A stretch of DNA of 64,000 nucleotides, from the NCBI GenBank assembly GCA_947447525.1, contig CANFJL010000004.1, positions 124,001 to 188,000 of the forward strand, read 5' to 3'. Position numbers and translations under genes: made by a program. Below the pieces are notes generated by a model that was not told the DNA's origin, made no database searches, and saw only the letters and a list, made by a program, of their open reading frames with translations. Within the stretch, counting starts at the first letter, position 1. Each line of letters starts with the position of its first letter. Of the stretch, positions 1 to 11,650 are shown in pieces. The DNA comes from Flavobacteriales bacterium (GTDB lineage: Bacteria > Bacteroidota > Bacteroidia > Flavobacteriales_D > Crocinitomicaceae).

Positions 1-1062
1 ATCAAAATTAGCAGCACTTGTTATTGTGGTAGTATCATTGAAACCAGATATGGCGATATTGGTTTGATATTGTGCTCCAGTTCCATCGGGTAAATAGGTC
101 AAGCCTGCAAAAATTCCACCGATTTGAAATTCTCCTCCAGGGATATTAATACCTACCGTATCTGCTGCAGTTACCCCTCCAACAAGTAGTGTACTTGATC
201 CTAAACAGACGGAATCTTGAATAGGCCCAGTTCCAGCAAAATTCGGCAATTGAGAAACCCTTGCCTTACAAGTAATGCGCTTAATTTGAGGAAAAATATC
301 CGTCATTCTTAAGTCAATAAAATAACCAGATCGTTGTGGTGGTGTAAACCAAAGAGAGTCATTATTAAATTGTCCAATGCCACCAATTGTCCATTGATAA
401 GCACAATTGTTTACATTTTGGGAATAACCTGTCCCAGTAGTTTCTAAAGCATATGGAAAAGTAGGTGTTGCAACAAATAGTATGGAATCCCCAAAACAAA
501 TGTCTACATAACCTGTATCTAGTGGATTTAACACATTACTTCCAACTCCATTTAAAAAAGCTTCAATATGAGGAAAATAAGGTTGCTCTGGATTTCCACA
601 TGCTACATTAGCATCCCATCCAGTTCCTTCATTAAAGCCATTTGATTTGAATCTAACGGTCAAACAGCCGGTTGGGTTGTTTTGAAAGGAAGCTTGAACA
701 AACATTCCATTTGGATTGGTAGCAGAATTGTAAGCGCCAATTAAAGGAGCGGTAATCGATGGACCATCATAGATGTATAATGTATCTGTTGGATGAATGT
801 TAAAGGTAAATCCAATATTCGTTGCAAACGCAATAGAAACTTTAGATCCTTGAGTTAAATCCGGACAAAATACAACGATCTCATTCATATTGGGAAGATA
901 ATTACCAACCCCATCTGTAAAGTTAGTTCCACCGGCTGGAGGAACAATTCCAGCACAATTTAAGGGTGCAAGTTGCGGATAATCAGGACCTGTAAGTGTT
1001 AACTGAGAAAATCCAATTGCACTTATAAATATCGAAAAAAAGAAGAGTACTATTTTATTCAT
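1..1062 (-). CDS. Secreted CUB-like/surface protein, C-terminally truncated by window edge
   Basis: Not in ORF track. My translation of the minus strand from ATG at 1062 gives 354 open codons to base 1: MNKIVLFFFSIFISAIGFSQLTLTGPDYPQ... (signal peptide), with TDTLYIYDGPS...FKSNGFNEGTGWDA resembling CUB-domain motifs. Overlaps the upstream gene stop (ATGAATAA). Confidence 0.75.
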   Translation of the reverse strand, partial: MNKIVLFFFSIFISAIGFSQLTLTGPDYPQLAPLNCAGIVPPAGGTNFTDGVGNYLPNMNEIVVFCPDLTQGSKVSIAFATNIGFTFNIHPTDTLYIYDGPSITAPLIGAYNSATNPNGMFVQASFQNNPTGCLTVRFKSNGFNEGTGWDANVACGNPEQPYFPHIEAFLNGVGSNVLNPLDTGYVDICFGDSILFVATPTFPYALETTGTGYSQNVNNCAYQWTIGGIGQFNNDSLWFTPPQRSGYFIDLRMTDIFPQIKRITCKARVSQLPNFAGTGPIQDSVCLGSSTLLVGGVTAADTVGINIPGGEFQIGGIFAGLTYLPDGTGAQYQTNIAISGFNDTTTITSAANFD

Positions 1063-1459
1063 GAGAGGAAGATTTTGATAATTCTAATTTCAATGTATTT
1101 GATGACTTAACTATTAAAAGTTTGTTTTGACCTACTATTCGAAAATATTGAGATCTGTCTGTAATTTTAATTCCAAAATCGGTAAACAATAATTTTGAAT
1201 TTGCATCAACAGGACGTTCTGACCGCAGTTCAGGAAACATACTTACATCTTTATCTTTTGGTTGATCAATAATATAAGTTCCATTGCTTAAGGCATATGA
1301 AAGAATTTCATATTCTAATGGATTTTGTTTAATTGCATTCAACTCGGCTTTGGTGTAGGAATTTAACAAGATTTTATCATCTGTTTTTTGTTTTTGACCG
1401 TAGCTAAAGTTGGCTAAAGAACAAATGCCAATTGCGGCAAGGAGTAGAAATTTTTTCAT
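1055..1459 (-). CDS. Hypothetical secreted protein (134 aa, signal peptide)
   Basis: ORF with N-terminal hydrophobic signal MKKFLLLAAIGICSLANFSYGQ; no family recognised. Confidence 0.6.
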   Translation of the reverse strand: MKKFLLLAAIGICSLANFSYGQKQKTDDKILLNSYTKAELNAIKQNPLEYEILSYALSNGTYIIDQPKDKDVSMFPELRSERPVDANSKLLFTDFGIKITDRSQYFRIVGQNKLLIVKSSNTLKLELSKSSSHE

Positions 1460-1688
1460 GTTATTAAAGTTATCTTAAAACTATTTTACTCAATTAATTG
1501 GTATAAAATTAATATAAAAATAACGGTCAAGCAATGTTTGAAGTAAAAAAACCGCAAGTCTTCATCTTAATTTACAAATTGATTGACGCGCAGGATAGTT
1601 GAAAAGTTGCACTTATTGTTGATGAATTATAAAGACCACCTATTTGAATTAAACTTAGTTTTGTAAAGCAAAAACAAAAAGTCAAAAA

Positions 1689-2531
1689 ATGAATAAAGAA
1701 TTACTTATAAATACAGCATCACAAGTGCGTAGAGATATATTAAGAATGGTACATGCCGTTAATTCAGGACATCCTGGAGGTTCATTAGGTTGTGCTGATT
1801 TTTTAAGCTATTTGTACTTTGAACAAATGGATTATGATTCAAAAAATTTCACCATGGATGGTATAGGTGAAGATATTTTTTACTTGTCTAACGGACATAT
1901 TTCTCCAGTATGGTATAGTGTTTTAGCCCATTCAGGTTATTTTCCTGTAAGTGAATTGGGGACCTTCAGAAAATTATCTAGTAGACTTCAAGGGCATCCT
2001 TCGACAGACAAAAAATTACCAGGCATTAGAATGGCTTCTGGTTCTCTTGGTCAAGGTTTGTCAGTTGCATTAGGAACAGCTGCTTCAAAAAAATTAAATA
2101 ATGATTCAAAATTGGTGTTTACACTTCATGGAGATGGTGAATTACAAGAAGGACAAATTTGGGAAGCTGCTATGTATGCAAGTGCCAATAAAGTAGACAA
2201 CATCATTTCTACAATTGACTTCAATGGTCGTCAAATCGATGGTGATACCGAGCAAGTTTTATCTCTAGGTGACTTGGGAGCAAAATGGCAAGCTTTTGGA
2301 TGGGATGTTTTGAAAATGAATGGTCATGATTTCGATGAAATTCACACAACCATGCAAAAAGCGGTAGCTATGACAGGAAAAGGCAAGCCAATTGTAATCA
2401 TTATGCATACCGAAATGGGACAAGGAGTTGACTTCATGATGGGGTCGCACAAATGGCATGGAGTAGCTCCAAATGATGAACAATTAGAAAATGCATTGAA
2501 TCAATTACCATCCACAATAGGAGATTATTAA
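1689..2531 (+). CDS. Transketolase N-terminal subunit (TPP-binding half)
   Basis: Transketolase N motifs: NSGHPGGSLGCADF, GSLGQGLSVALG, HGDGELQEGQIWEAAMYA, NGRQIDG. Confidence 0.93.
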   Translation: MNKELLINTASQVRRDILRMVHAVNSGHPGGSLGCADFLSYLYFEQMDYDSKNFTMDGIGEDIFYLSNGHISPVWYSVLAHSGYFPVSELGTFRKLSSRLQGHPSTDKKLPGIRMASGSLGQGLSVALGTAASKKLNNDSKLVFTLHGDGELQEGQIWEAAMYASANKVDNIISTIDFNGRQIDGDTEQVLSLGDLGAKWQAFGWDVLKMNGHDFDEIHTTMQKAVAMTGKGKPIVIIMHTEMGQGVDFMMGSHKWHGVAPNDEQLENALNQLPSTIGDY

Positions 2532-3883
2532 TGAAATATTGCTTTTTTATTCTTCTTTTTATTCCCATGTTTTTGTTTTCACAGCAAACAAGAACTACTC
2601 GAATTCTATTTATTTTGGATGCATCTAATAGTATGAATTCTACTTGGGATAAACAAACAAGGATGGAGGCAGCAAAAGAGGTGTTAATTAAATCTATCGA
2701 GCAATTAAGAGGGGTTCCCAATCTCGATGTAGCACTTCGAGTATATGGTCATCAAACACCAATCACGAATGACACACAGGATTGTCAAGACACGAAACTT
2801 GAAGTACCATTTGGCCCCAATAATATCGATGCCATTAAAAATAAGGTCCGCTCTATTCAAGCTAAAGGCGCTACACCTATTGCAAGATCTTTAGAAGCCG
2901 CCGCCGCTGACTTTCCAGATTCAATTTCGAAAAATATAATTATTCTCATTACGGATGGTCTAGAATCATGTGATAATGATCCTTGTGTGATTGCAAAAAA
3001 ACTAAAAGAAAAAGGAGTAAAAGTGACCCCTTTTGTAATAGGTCTTGGAATGGATTTATCATATTTAGAAAAATTCGCTTGTATTGGGACCTATTCTGAC
3101 GCAGAAAACAAAGAGTCTTTTAATAAAGTACTTACCAATATTTTAACAAAGGTATTAGTCAATACTACCGTTCAAATCAATTTAAATGACCTGTTAAAAA
3201 AACCTACTGAAACCAATGTAAGTATGAATTTGTATGAGGCTGGCACCAATAATTTAAAGTACACCTTCGTCCATACCATCAATCGATATGGAAATCCCGA
3301 CACGCTGATTTTAGATCCATCTATTAAATATGATTTAGTGGTTCACACCCTTCCGAAAATCACTAAATCTAATATCAGTATCATAAAACATATGCACAAC
3401 ACTATAAATGTTGATGCTCCTCAAGGTTATTTAAAATTTACCGCTCCAAACTCATCTTCTCAGAATGGAGTTCACATGCGCGTAATGGAAAAAGACAAGC
3501 CGCAGACCATCAACACGCAAGTATTTAACAGCAAGGATAAATATTTAATTGGAATATATGATGTTGAAATTTTCACCCTGCCTAGAATTATCAAACGAAT
3601 TGAAATAACACAAGGAAAACTGAGCACTATCGATATTGAAGCTGCAGGGAGTTTAGAATACAGCGCTCAAAAATCAATGATTTCACAATTGTTCATTGAC
3701 AATGTAAATGGAAAAAGAGAATGGGTATGTAATCTTGATGAATCCGCACTAAAAGGGAAATTGTTATTGCAGCCGGGGAATTATGTTTTAGTTTATAGAG
3801 ATAAAGACCAAAAGTCTACAGCTTATACTAAAGAGAAAAAGTTTAAAATGGAATCTAATAAAATTGTTTTGCTTAATTTATAA
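2531..3883 (+). CDS. Secreted von Willebrand factor type A domain protein
   Basis: Signal peptide; MIDAS-like FILDASNSM (DxSxS), [23 protein letters not shown]. Start overlaps the upstream stop (TAATG). Confidence 0.85.
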   Translation: MKYCFFILLFIPMFLFSQQTRTTRILFILDASNSMNSTWDKQTRMEAAKEVLIKSIEQLRGVPNLDVALRVYGHQTPITNDTQDCQDTKLEVPFGPNNIDAIKNKVRSIQAKGATPIARSLEAAAADFPDSISKNIIILITDGLESCDNDPCVIAKKLKEKGVKVTPFVIGLGMDLSYLEKFACIGTYSDAENKESFNKVLTNILTKVLVNTTVQINLNDLLKKPTETNVSMNLYEAGTNNLKYTFVHTINRYGNPDTLILDPSIKYDLVVHTLPKITKSNISIIKHMHNTINVDAPQGYLKFTAPNSSSQNGVHMRVMEKDKPQTINTQVFNSKDKYLIGIYDVEIFTLPRIIKRIEITQGKLSTIDIEAAGSLEYSAQKSMISQLFIDNVNGKREWVCNLDESALKGKLLLQPGNYVLVYRDKDQKSTAYTKEKKFKMESNKIVLLNL

Positions 3884-3885
3884 AA

Positions 3886-4839
3886 ATGGAAATAGAAATT
3901 TTAGGGAATAAAGATACACGCTCTGGTTTTGGAGAAGGTTTGGCTGAATTAGGAAGAACTAATCCCAATGTTGTCGCATTATGTGCCGACCTCACCGGTT
4001 CATTGAAAATGGATGCTTTTCAAAAAGAATGTCCAACAAGATTTTTTCAAGTGGGAATTGCTGAAGCCAACATGATGGGAATGGCCGCTGGAATGACGGT
4101 TGGTGGAAAAATTCCTTTTACTGGAACTTTTGCTAACTTCTCTACAGGAAGGGTTTATGATCAAATCAGACAATCTATTGCCTACTCTCAAAAAAATGTG
4201 AAAATATGTGCTTCTCACGCTGGACTAACTTTAGGAGAAGATGGAGCGACACACCAAATCTTAGAGGATATAGGAATGATGCGCATGTTGCCCAATATGA
4301 CTGTAATTGTACCTGCTGATTTTAATCAAACCAAACAAGCAACTATTGCAATTGCTGCGCATGAAGGCCCGGTATATTTGCGTTTTGGTAGACCAGTAAT
4401 GCCAATTTTTGTAAAACCAGACGCTAAGTTTATTATAGGTAAAGCCGATATGATTCAAGAAGGTACTGATGTAACTATAATCGCATGTGGACATTTAGTG
4501 TGGAAATCGATTGAGGCAGTTCAAATTCTTGAAGCAAAAGGTATTTCAGTGGAATTGATTAATATGCATACGATTAAACCTCTGGATGTAAATGCAATTT
4601 TAAAATCTGTTTCTAAAACAGGCTGTGTAGTAACTGCAGAAGAACACATGCTAAATGGAGGATTAGGAGAAGCGGTTTCACAAGTTCTAGTGAGAAATTT
4701 ACCTGTTCCTCAGGAATTCGTTGGGGTTAACGATTCCTTTGGGGAAAGTGGTACACCGATGGAATTGATGACAAAGTATGGAATTGATACGCAAAATGTG
4801 GTTGATGCAGCTCTGAAAGTTATGGCAAGAAAAGCATAA
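3886..4839 (+). CDS. Transketolase C-terminal subunit (pyrimidine-binding plus C-terminal domain half)
   Basis: Transketolase pyr/C motifs: [46 protein letters not shown]. Confidence 0.93.
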   Translation: MEIEILGNKDTRSGFGEGLAELGRTNPNVVALCADLTGSLKMDAFQKECPTRFFQVGIAEANMMGMAAGMTVGGKIPFTGTFANFSTGRVYDQIRQSIAYSQKNVKICASHAGLTLGEDGATHQILEDIGMMRMLPNMTVIVPADFNQTKQATIAIAAHEGPVYLRFGRPVMPIFVKPDAKFIIGKADMIQEGTDVTIIACGHLVWKSIEAVQILEAKGISVELINMHTIKPLDVNAILKSVSKTGCVVTAEEHMLNGGLGEAVSQVLVRNLPVPQEFVGVNDSFGESGTPMELMTKYGIDTQNVVDAALKVMARKA

Positions 4840-4843
4840 TTAA

Positions 4844-6859
4844 TCAATCATTAAGACGATTTTTTTCAATTAATTCAATAATTTTTAATTGCGCTGAGGC
4901 TACTGTTTTTAAGGGTGCATAACATGTCCCCTTGTAACAAATATAAATACCTGGTTCTTTATAATCTTTCGCAATAGGAAGGTTATGGTGATAAGCAACT
5001 AAAGTCTCATTTCGTTTCAAGTTGATGAGGTCTTTCAACTCTAATGTTCCATCATCTACAATTACTATTTCAATTAAACCGGTTTGCATGGTCAGCAACA
5101 ATATTCCCCAGTTGGAATAAGAGCTGCCATATTGTTCCATGCCATCATAAACATTAAGAAGCATTTGTTTTGCATCTAAAAGCCATTGCTCATTTCTATA
5201 ATAGTGTCCTAAGCGATAGAAGTTCATGGCCATTATAGAATTGCTTGAAGGAATTACATTGTCATTTAGCTCCATTTTTCTTGCTATCAAGGTACTTTTA
5301 TCCGTTGTAAAGTAGCACATTCTATTTACAGGATCTTGAAAATCGCGAATCACTATCGCTGTTAATTGTTCAGCCCTTTCGATATATTTTAATTCTTGAC
5401 TGATTTGATAAAAGTCAATTAAGGCATTAATCACGGTAGCATAGTCTTCTAAAAACCCATCTACTTTAGAGATTCCATTGGTATAAACATGATGGAGCGT
5501 TCCTTCGTCACAAATCTGAGATAAAATGATCCAATCTAAGGTGTTGCGTGCCGAATTTAAAAATTCTTCGTTTTTAAAAACACGATAAGCATCACACAAA
5601 CCAATGACTGCAAGGGCATTCCATGAAGTCAAGCATTTATTGTCAAGTCCTGGAGCTACCCTTAACTTTCTAGCAGATAAAAGAAGGTCATTAATCTTAT
5701 TACATTGGAGATTAAATTCTTTCTGAGACCTTCCGATTTTTTGAGCAAAATGCTCATCGGAATCTGTTTTTAGTAAAATATATTTTTCGTCTTCCCAGTA
5801 TCCATCCTTGTTAATAGAATAAAAATCTTTAACCCATTCAAATTCTTCACCAAGTATAGTTTTTAATTCATCTTCTTTCCAACAGTAATATTTTCCTTCT
5901 TCGCCCTCGCTATCAGCATCTATCGCGCAATAAAAAGCCCCTTTTTCATCCATCATTTCATTTTTCATCCAATCGATGGTTTGATAGACAACATTTTTAT
6001 ACGACTCATTTTTATACGCTTCATATCCTAATGAATAAAGCGAAATCAGCTGTGCATTATCATACAGCATTTTTTCAAAATGAGGCACTTTCCATAACAT
6101 ATCTACAGAATATCGATAAAAGCCACCTCCAAGCTGATCATAAATTCCACCGGCACACATTTTGTTCAATGTTAAGATGACTTGAGTATTGATCTTTGAG
6201 TCCAAGAATCGTTGTCCGTAGTGCATCAAAAACATCCAATTATTAGGTAATGGGAACTTTGGCGCTCTTGTTTGTCCACCCTCAATGGTATCAAAATTTC
6301 GAGACCAACGAATACACATTTCATGTAATTTTTCAGTATTCAAATCACGATCATCTTGCGCTTCAATTATCTGTTCACTTTCTTGTACTCCCAAATGCAA
6401 ATTATTAGCATATTCAAGTACTTTTTCCGGTTCTTTTTCTACCATTTGCACAATAGACCGAAGTATGTGCATCCATTTCTGTTTTGGGAAATAAGTGCCT
6501 CCATAAATAGGTCTCCCATCTGAAAGAGTAATACAGTTGAGTGGCCAACCTCCTTGTTGGGTCATCAATTGAACAGCGCTCATATAAACTTGATCTACAT
6601 CTGGACGTTCTTCCCGATCTACTTTTATATTAATAAAATGAGCATTCATAAGTTCGGCAACTTGATCATCTTCAAAACACTCTTTTTCCATGACATGACA
6701 CCAATGGCAAGCAGAATATCCTATACTTATTAGAACTAATTTATTTTCTTTTTTAGCTATTTCAAACGCTTCATTTGACCAAGCAACCCAATTTACAGGA
6801 TTGTTGGCATGTTGCAATAAGTAAGGTGAATTTTCTTTTGAAAGTTGATTAAGAGACAT
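4844..6859 (-). CDS. DUF255 / thioredoxin-domain protein (YyaL, spermatogenesis-associated protein 20 family)
   Basis: N-terminal [50 protein letters not shown] family signature. Confidence 0.93.
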   Translation of the reverse strand: MSLNQLSKENSPYLLQHANNPVNWVAWSNEAFEIAKKENKLVLISIGYSACHWCHVMEKECFEDDQVAELMNAHFINIKVDREERPDVDQVYMSAVQLMTQQGGWPLNCITLSDGRPIYGGTYFPKQKWMHILRSIVQMVEKEPEKVLEYANNLHLGVQESEQIIEAQDDRDLNTEKLHEMCIRWSRNFDTIEGGQTRAPKFPLPNNWMFLMHYGQRFLDSKINTQVILTLNKMCAGGIYDQLGGGFYRYSVDMLWKVPHFEKMLYDNAQLISLYSLGYEAYKNESYKNVVYQTIDWMKNEMMDEKGAFYCAIDADSEGEEGKYYCWKEDELKTILGEEFEWVKDFYSINKDGYWEDEKYILLKTDSDEHFAQKIGRSQKEFNLQCNKINDLLLSARKLRVAPGLDNKCLTSWNALAVIGLCDAYRVFKNEEFLNSARNTLDWIILSQICDEGTLHHVYTNGISKVDGFLEDYATVINALIDFYQISQELKYIERAEQLTAIVIRDFQDPVNRMCYFTTDKSTLIARKMELNDNVIPSSNSIMAMNFYRLGHYYRNEQWLLDAKQMLLNVYDGMEQYGSSYSNWGILLLTMQTGLIEIVIVDDGTLELKDLINLKRNETLVAYHHNLPIAKDYKEPGIYICYKGTCYAPLKTVASAQLKIIELIEKNRLND

Positions 6860-7016
6860 GAAGCAAAATTGAACTTTGACAAAAGTGCTAAATTATACTG
6901 ATAGACTGCTACAATTTTACTTCGAAAGTACAATCTGATCATTAGGTTTAGCAAATCGTTAAACTCAAAGGAACTTGGTGGTCTTGTCTTCTTATATGGT
7001 ATAAAAAGATATTGAA

Positions 7017-7280
7017 TTAAAAAATGGTGTAGTATGCGATCATTAATACATCAATAGTAATGCACACTAAACTTGCTTTCATTATATATTTCATTGGGTA
7101 CACTGCAAGTAAAAGACTTAATGTTATCATGGTTGGAATCACTACTAATATTAAAGAAAAAGTATTTTGAATGGCTCCTACTCCCACAGCAATTCCTCCA
7201 AGACAACCAATCAAAAGTATGATTGCTGCAATGTATCCAAATCTATTAAATTCAATCTCTTGTTGTCCTTTTGCTTCCAT
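7017..7280 (-). CDS. Small integral membrane protein (87 aa)
   Basis: Three hydrophobic segments in a short ORF; no family recognised. Confidence 0.5.
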   Translation of the reverse strand: MEAKGQQEIEFNRFGYIAAIILLIGCLGGIAVGVGAIQNTFSLILVVIPTMITLSLLLAVYPMKYIMKASLVCITIDVLMIAYYTIF

Positions 7281-7406
7281 TTTTTTAGAATTAAATTATT
7301 GAACAAAGTTCTTGATGACAGCAGAAAAATAAAATGATTGAGATTAGTTTTATTTATGATTTTAGTCAGTTTTATAGTTCTAAATCAATATTATATGCCA
7401 ATAAAC

Positions 7407-7438
7407 TTGACAAAGGGGGTATAGATAATGTATCTTTG
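7407..7438 (+). promoter_or_regulatory. Bacteroidota-type promoter upstream of queA (TTG-N21-TATCTTTG)
   Basis: TTG at 7407-7409 and TATCTTTG at 7431-7438 match the Bacteroidota -33 TTG / -7 TAnnTTTG consensus. Confidence 0.65.
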
Positions 7439-7474
7439 CATGCGCTTAATGAAAATTGCGTTTAAAATATAGTC

Positions 7475-8533
7475 ATGAGTAAAATGAAATTATCGGAGTT
7501 TAGCTTCGATTTACCTGAGGAGTTAGTTGCTGAATACCCATCAGAAAATAGAGATGAAGCACGATTGATGGTAATACATCGAAGTACGGGTAAAATTGAA
7601 CATAAATTATTTAAAGATGTACTTTCCTATTTTGATGAAGGAGATGTAATGATAAGAAATAATACGCGTGTTTTTCCAGCTAGAATGTACGGTAATAAAG
7701 AAAAGACAGGTGCTAAAATTGAGGTTTTCTTGTTAAGAGAATTGAATCGAGAGAGTTTATTGTGGGATGTTCTTGTTGATCCAGCAAGAAAAATAAGAAT
7801 AGGTAATAAATTATACTTTGGAGAGGATGACTCACTTGTAGCAGAAGTAATAGACAATACTACATCTAGAGGAAGAACCTTAAGATTTTTATTTGATGGG
7901 CCTTACGAAGATTTTAAAGCAAAAATTACTGAGTTAGGAGAAACACCTTTACCTAAGTACATTAAACGCGAAGTTGAAGCATCAGATGAAGAACGCTATC
8001 AAACCATTTTCGCGAAAGAGGAAGGTGCCGTTGCTGCTCCTACAGCAGGATTACATTTTTCAAGAGAATTGTTAAAGAGATTAGAATTAAAGGGAATTAA
8101 TTTTGCTGAGGTTACTTTACATGTTGGATTAGGTACTTTTAGATCTGTTGAAGTAGAAGATTTAACTAAGCATAAAATGGATTCCGAACAAGTTATAATT
8201 TCTGAAGAAGCAGTTCAAATTGTGAATGAAGCTAAAAGAAATAAAAAACGTGTTTGTGCTATTGGAACTACTTCTATGAGATCCATTGAAACTTCTGTTT
8301 CAACAGATGGAATGTTGAAGCCATTTGACGGATGGACAAATAAATTTATTTTCCCTCCTTATGAGTTTTCGATAGCAGATAGTTTAATTACTAATTTTCA
8401 TACTCCATTATCTACTTTATTGATGATGATTTCAGCATTTTGTGGTCATGAATTAATGATTCAGGCCTATCAAGAAGCGATTAAAGAAAAATATCGTTTT
8501 TACTCTTATGGTGATGCAATGTTGATCATCTAA
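7475..8533 (+). CDS. queA: S-adenosylmethionine:tRNA ribosyltransferase-isomerase
   Basis: Family motifs [65 protein letters not shown]. Confidence 0.95.
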   Translation: MSKMKLSEFSFDLPEELVAEYPSENRDEARLMVIHRSTGKIEHKLFKDVLSYFDEGDVMIRNNTRVFPARMYGNKEKTGAKIEVFLLRELNRESLLWDVLVDPARKIRIGNKLYFGEDDSLVAEVIDNTTSRGRTLRFLFDGPYEDFKAKITELGETPLPKYIKREVEASDEERYQTIFAKEEGAVAAPTAGLHFSRELLKRLELKGINFAEVTLHVGLGTFRSVEVEDLTKHKMDSEQVIISEEAVQIVNEAKRNKKRVCAIGTTSMRSIETSVSTDGMLKPFDGWTNKFIFPPYEFSIADSLITNFHTPLSTLLMMISAFCGHELMIQAYQEAIKEKYRFYSYGDAMLII

Positions 8534-8537
8534 ATTT

Positions 8538-8567
8538 AAAAAAGCCCTTAACTAAGGGCTTTTTTTA
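8538..8567. terminator. Bidirectional intrinsic terminator between convergent queA and DUF3108 gene
   Basis: AGCCCTTA-ac-TAAGGGCT flanked by A-run and T-run. Confidence 0.85.
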
Positions 8568-8606
8568 TGATTAAATTTTATACGAACATCTCATAAAATT
8601 CCTAAA

Positions 8607-9398
8607 CTACTTTACGCGGCTACTGGCAGAACTTTTTAATCCACTCCATTCCACTAAGTGCATTTTGATATAGCCTACTGGTATTTTTGCTTTTACCAGG
8701 ATAGGGATTTTATTAGCATCCTTGGTTACCCAAAAATTCACGTCCTCTTCATTTTTAAATAATCGTCCCGTTTGAACAACAGGTACAAATTTATAGCAAT
8801 TGAATTTCCCTAAGCGCGTATGGATAATTTCATCTCCGACATATTTGATTTTTAGAGTAAAAAGTTCATCATCCATGAAACAAGGAAAATCATAAACTTT
8901 TCCTTTTTTTATGTTTTTATAATCTAGCGTTCGAGCATAATAAAAAGAAGAAATCATATCCTGAGTTCCCATAGGTATCTTAAATGATTTGCCTTTTCCA
9001 TTATATACTTTCTTTATATCATGTTTGAAGGTATAATCTTGTTTGATTTTATAGCCGCCTTCATCTACACGCCTCACAAAATACCAAGGAAACATACTTT
9101 TCTTGTCTAAAAATGTTTCGTAGGTGTCATCAACCTTAAAAACTGAATTGAAGGCACCCAACGACCTGCCTGTCGCAACAGCGTGGATCAATTCACGGCC
9201 ATTCCCTTTTTTGCTGGTCGATTTCACTTCTAATACGGCCTCCCCGGCATCAATAATCCCGTAGGAAATTCGATACCTTAATTTTTCGCCAATTTTGAAT
9301 GCGTTATTTTCTACAATGGGATAGCCATTTGAAACGCTACTGGATAATAATCCAAAAAGAATAATCGTGCTGAGTACTAATTTTAGTTGCCTTTTCAT
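8607..9398 (-). CDS. DUF3108 domain-containing secreted protein
   Basis: Signal peptide; FKIGEKLRYRISYGIIDAGEAVLEV... and PFACFMDDELF-like pattern typical of DUF3108. Confidence 0.8.
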   Translation of the reverse strand: MKRQLKLVLSTIILFGLLSSSVSNGYPIVENNAFKIGEKLRYRISYGIIDAGEAVLEVKSTSKKGNGRELIHAVATGRSLGAFNSVFKVDDTYETFLDKKSMFPWYFVRRVDEGGYKIKQDYTFKHDIKKVYNGKGKSFKIPMGTQDMISSFYYARTLDYKNIKKGKVYDFPCFMDDELFTLKIKYVGDEIIHTRLGKFNCYKFVPVVQTGRLFKNEEDVNFWVTKDANKIPILVKAKIPVGYIKMHLVEWSGLKSSASSRVK

Positions 9399-9442
9399 AA
9401 TGTAGGTTTTTAATTTTTAAACCAAACAATGTGCCAAGCCTA

Positions 9443-10723
9443 TCAATCCATTAAAGAAAGGATATAATTATTTTTTTTGCCCTTGCCAATTAAGATGAAC
9501 TTCCCATTGATTAAGTCACTCTTTGTGAGCATATAATTTTCATTCACCTTTTCTTTATTTACAGAAATTGCATTGGCTTTTAATTCTCTTCTAGCCTCCC
9601 CATTAGAGGAAAGAAATCCAGATTTTCCTGCTAATGCATCAATTATAGAAAGACCATTTTTAAGATCTTCATTAATTATACTTGCTTGTGGTACGCCATC
9701 AAATATACTTAGAAAGTCTTCATTGCTTAATACCATCAGGTCTGCTGCTGTAGACTTGCCAAAGAGAATATTTGATGCGGAAATAGCGGTTTCTAAAGCA
9801 TCAGCACCATGCACTCGCATGGTAATATCCTCTGCTAAGGCTTTTTGTAAAATCCGCAGGTGAGGCGCTTCATTATGTTCTTGTTCCAGTGCCTCAATAG
9901 TTGTTTGATCTTTTAAGGTAAAAATTCGGATGAAATTTCCAGCATCCGCATCGGAAGCATTCAACCAATATTGATAAAAAGCATAGGGCGATGTTTTGTC
10001 TTTATCTAGCCAAACATTTCCGCCTTCAGTTTTACCGAATTTAGTTCCGTCAGCTTTTTTTATCAATGGACTGGTAACTGCAAAAGCTTCATTTCCACTT
10101 TTTCTTCGAATCAATTCTGTTCCCGTAACAATATTTCCCCACTGATCAGACCCTCCCATTTGAACGATACAATCTTTGTGTAAGTTTAAGTGAAAAAAAT
10201 CATACCCTTGAACCAATTGATAGGAAAATTCTGTAAAAGACATTCCGGTCTCAAGTCGATTCTTCACAGAATCTTTGGACATCATATAATTCACCGTCAA
10301 ATGCTTCCCGGTATCTCTAATAAAATCCAAAAAGCTCATGTTTTTGAACCAATCAAAATTATTCACCATTTCAGCTGCATTCTCCCCCGAAAAATCTAAA
10401 AAACGCATCAATTGATTTTTCACGCAGGCTACATTATGTGCAAGAGTTGCTTCATCGAGTAGGTTTCTTTCTTGAGATTTTCCAGAAGGATCACCTACCA
10501 TTCCGGTAGCTCCCCCAACCAAAGCAATGGGTTTATGTCCAGCTCTTTGAAAATGAACGAGAATCATAATTTGCACCAAACTTCCTATATGTAAAGAGTC
10601 TGCAGTCGGGTCAAAACCTATATAACCAGAAGAAACTTTCTTTAAAAGGGCTTCTTCAGTACCAGGCATAATATCATGAATCATCCCCCTCCACCTTAAT
10701 TCTGCAATAAAATTTGACACCAT
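9443..10723 (-). CDS. tyrS: Tyrosyl-tRNA synthetase
   Basis: Class I aaRS signatures: GFDPTADSLHIGSL, QMGGSDQWGNIVTG, KADGTKFGKTEGGNVWLD; C-terminal S4-like region. Confidence 0.96.
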   Translation of the reverse strand: MVSNFIAELRWRGMIHDIMPGTEEALLKKVSSGYIGFDPTADSLHIGSLVQIMILVHFQRAGHKPIALVGGATGMVGDPSGKSQERNLLDEATLAHNVACVKNQLMRFLDFSGENAAEMVNNFDWFKNMSFLDFIRDTGKHLTVNYMMSKDSVKNRLETGMSFTEFSYQLVQGYDFFHLNLHKDCIVQMGGSDQWGNIVTGTELIRRKSGNEAFAVTSPLIKKADGTKFGKTEGGNVWLDKDKTSPYAFYQYWLNASDADAGNFIRIFTLKDQTTIEALEQEHNEAPHLRILQKALAEDITMRVHGADALETAISASNILFGKSTAADLMVLSNEDFLSIFDGVPQASIINEDLKNGLSIIDALAGKSGFLSSNGEARRELKANAISVNKEKVNENYMLTKSDLINGKFILIGKGKKNNYILSLMD

Positions 10724-10725
10724 TA

Positions 10726-11625
10726 TTATTTGGTTAATTGTTTAAATACATCCTCTAAAGATTTACGCTCCACCTTAAGTGTTAGCACCAACCATTGTTT
10801 AGTTTGTGCAAATTGTGCGATTTCTTTTCTTAAGTCAACATCTTCATCTGATTCTATTAACCAGCCTTCATTAAAGGACTCAATTTTTCTAGCACCAGGA
10901 ATTTCTTGCAAATCTTTTTTCGTCAACTTAACACCAAATTCAACATATACCGTTTGCTGATCAATTCCTTTTTTCAGGCTAGAAGCATTGTCATTGGCAA
11001 CTATTTGTCCCTTACTTATAATGACAATTCTATCGCAGATTGCTTCAACTTCCTGCATGATATGAGTTGATAACATTACCGTTTTTTCTTTTCCAATATT
11101 GGTAATTAGTTCTCTAATTTCAACCAATTGATTTGGATCTAATCCAGAGGTTGGCTCATCTAATATCAACACCTCAGGATCGTGAATAATCGCTTGTGCC
11201 AATCCAACTCTTTGCCTATAACCTTTAGATAAAGCTCCAATTTTCTTATTTTGTTCAACATCTAAGCCTACCGCATTGATCATATCCTTCACTCGATTGC
11301 TCAAGTGTTTTACCTTATAAATTCCGCCTACAAACTCTAAGTATTCTTTAACATACATATCGAGATACAAAGGATTGTTTTCGGGCAAATAGCCTATTAA
11401 TTTCCTAGTTTTTAAATTATCTACATCTACTTTCATTCCACAGACCATGATTTCTCCTGAATTAGCAGGAACATACCCGGAAATTATTTTCATTGTAGTT
11501 GACTTACCCGCTCCATTTGGACCAAGGAAGCCTACAATTTCACCTTTTTTTACGGAGAAAGAGACATCGTTTACCGCAGCTTGATTGCCGTAGTATTTAA
11601 TTAGGTTTTTTACTTCTATTGACAT
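10726..11625 (-). CDS. gldA: ABC transporter ATP-binding protein, GldA-like
   Basis: Walker A GPNGAGKST, signature LSKGYRQRVGLAQAI, Walker B VLILDEPTSGLDP; GldA-type length and context. Confidence 0.8.
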   Translation of the reverse strand: MSIEVKNLIKYYGNQAAVNDVSFSVKKGEIVGFLGPNGAGKSTTMKIISGYVPANSGEIMVCGMKVDVDNLKTRKLIGYLPENNPLYLDMYVKEYLEFVGGIYKVKHLSNRVKDMINAVGLDVEQNKKIGALSKGYRQRVGLAQAIIHDPEVLILDEPTSGLDPNQLVEIRELITNIGKEKTVMLSTHIMQEVEAICDRIVIISKGQIVANDNASSLKKGIDQQTVYVEFGVKLTKKDLQEIPGARKIESFNEGWLIESDEDVDLRKEIAQFAQTKQWLVLTLKVERKSLEDVFKQLTK

Positions 11626-11650
11626 GGTTTACGAAGTTAATTAAAAATCA

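Noticed and set aside
1641-1663. Promoter-like TTG and TAGTTTTG upstream of transketolase
   Set aside because: The -7-like TAGTTTTG (1656-1663) is good but the nearest TTG elements have spacing outside 19-21 bp, so I did not call it.
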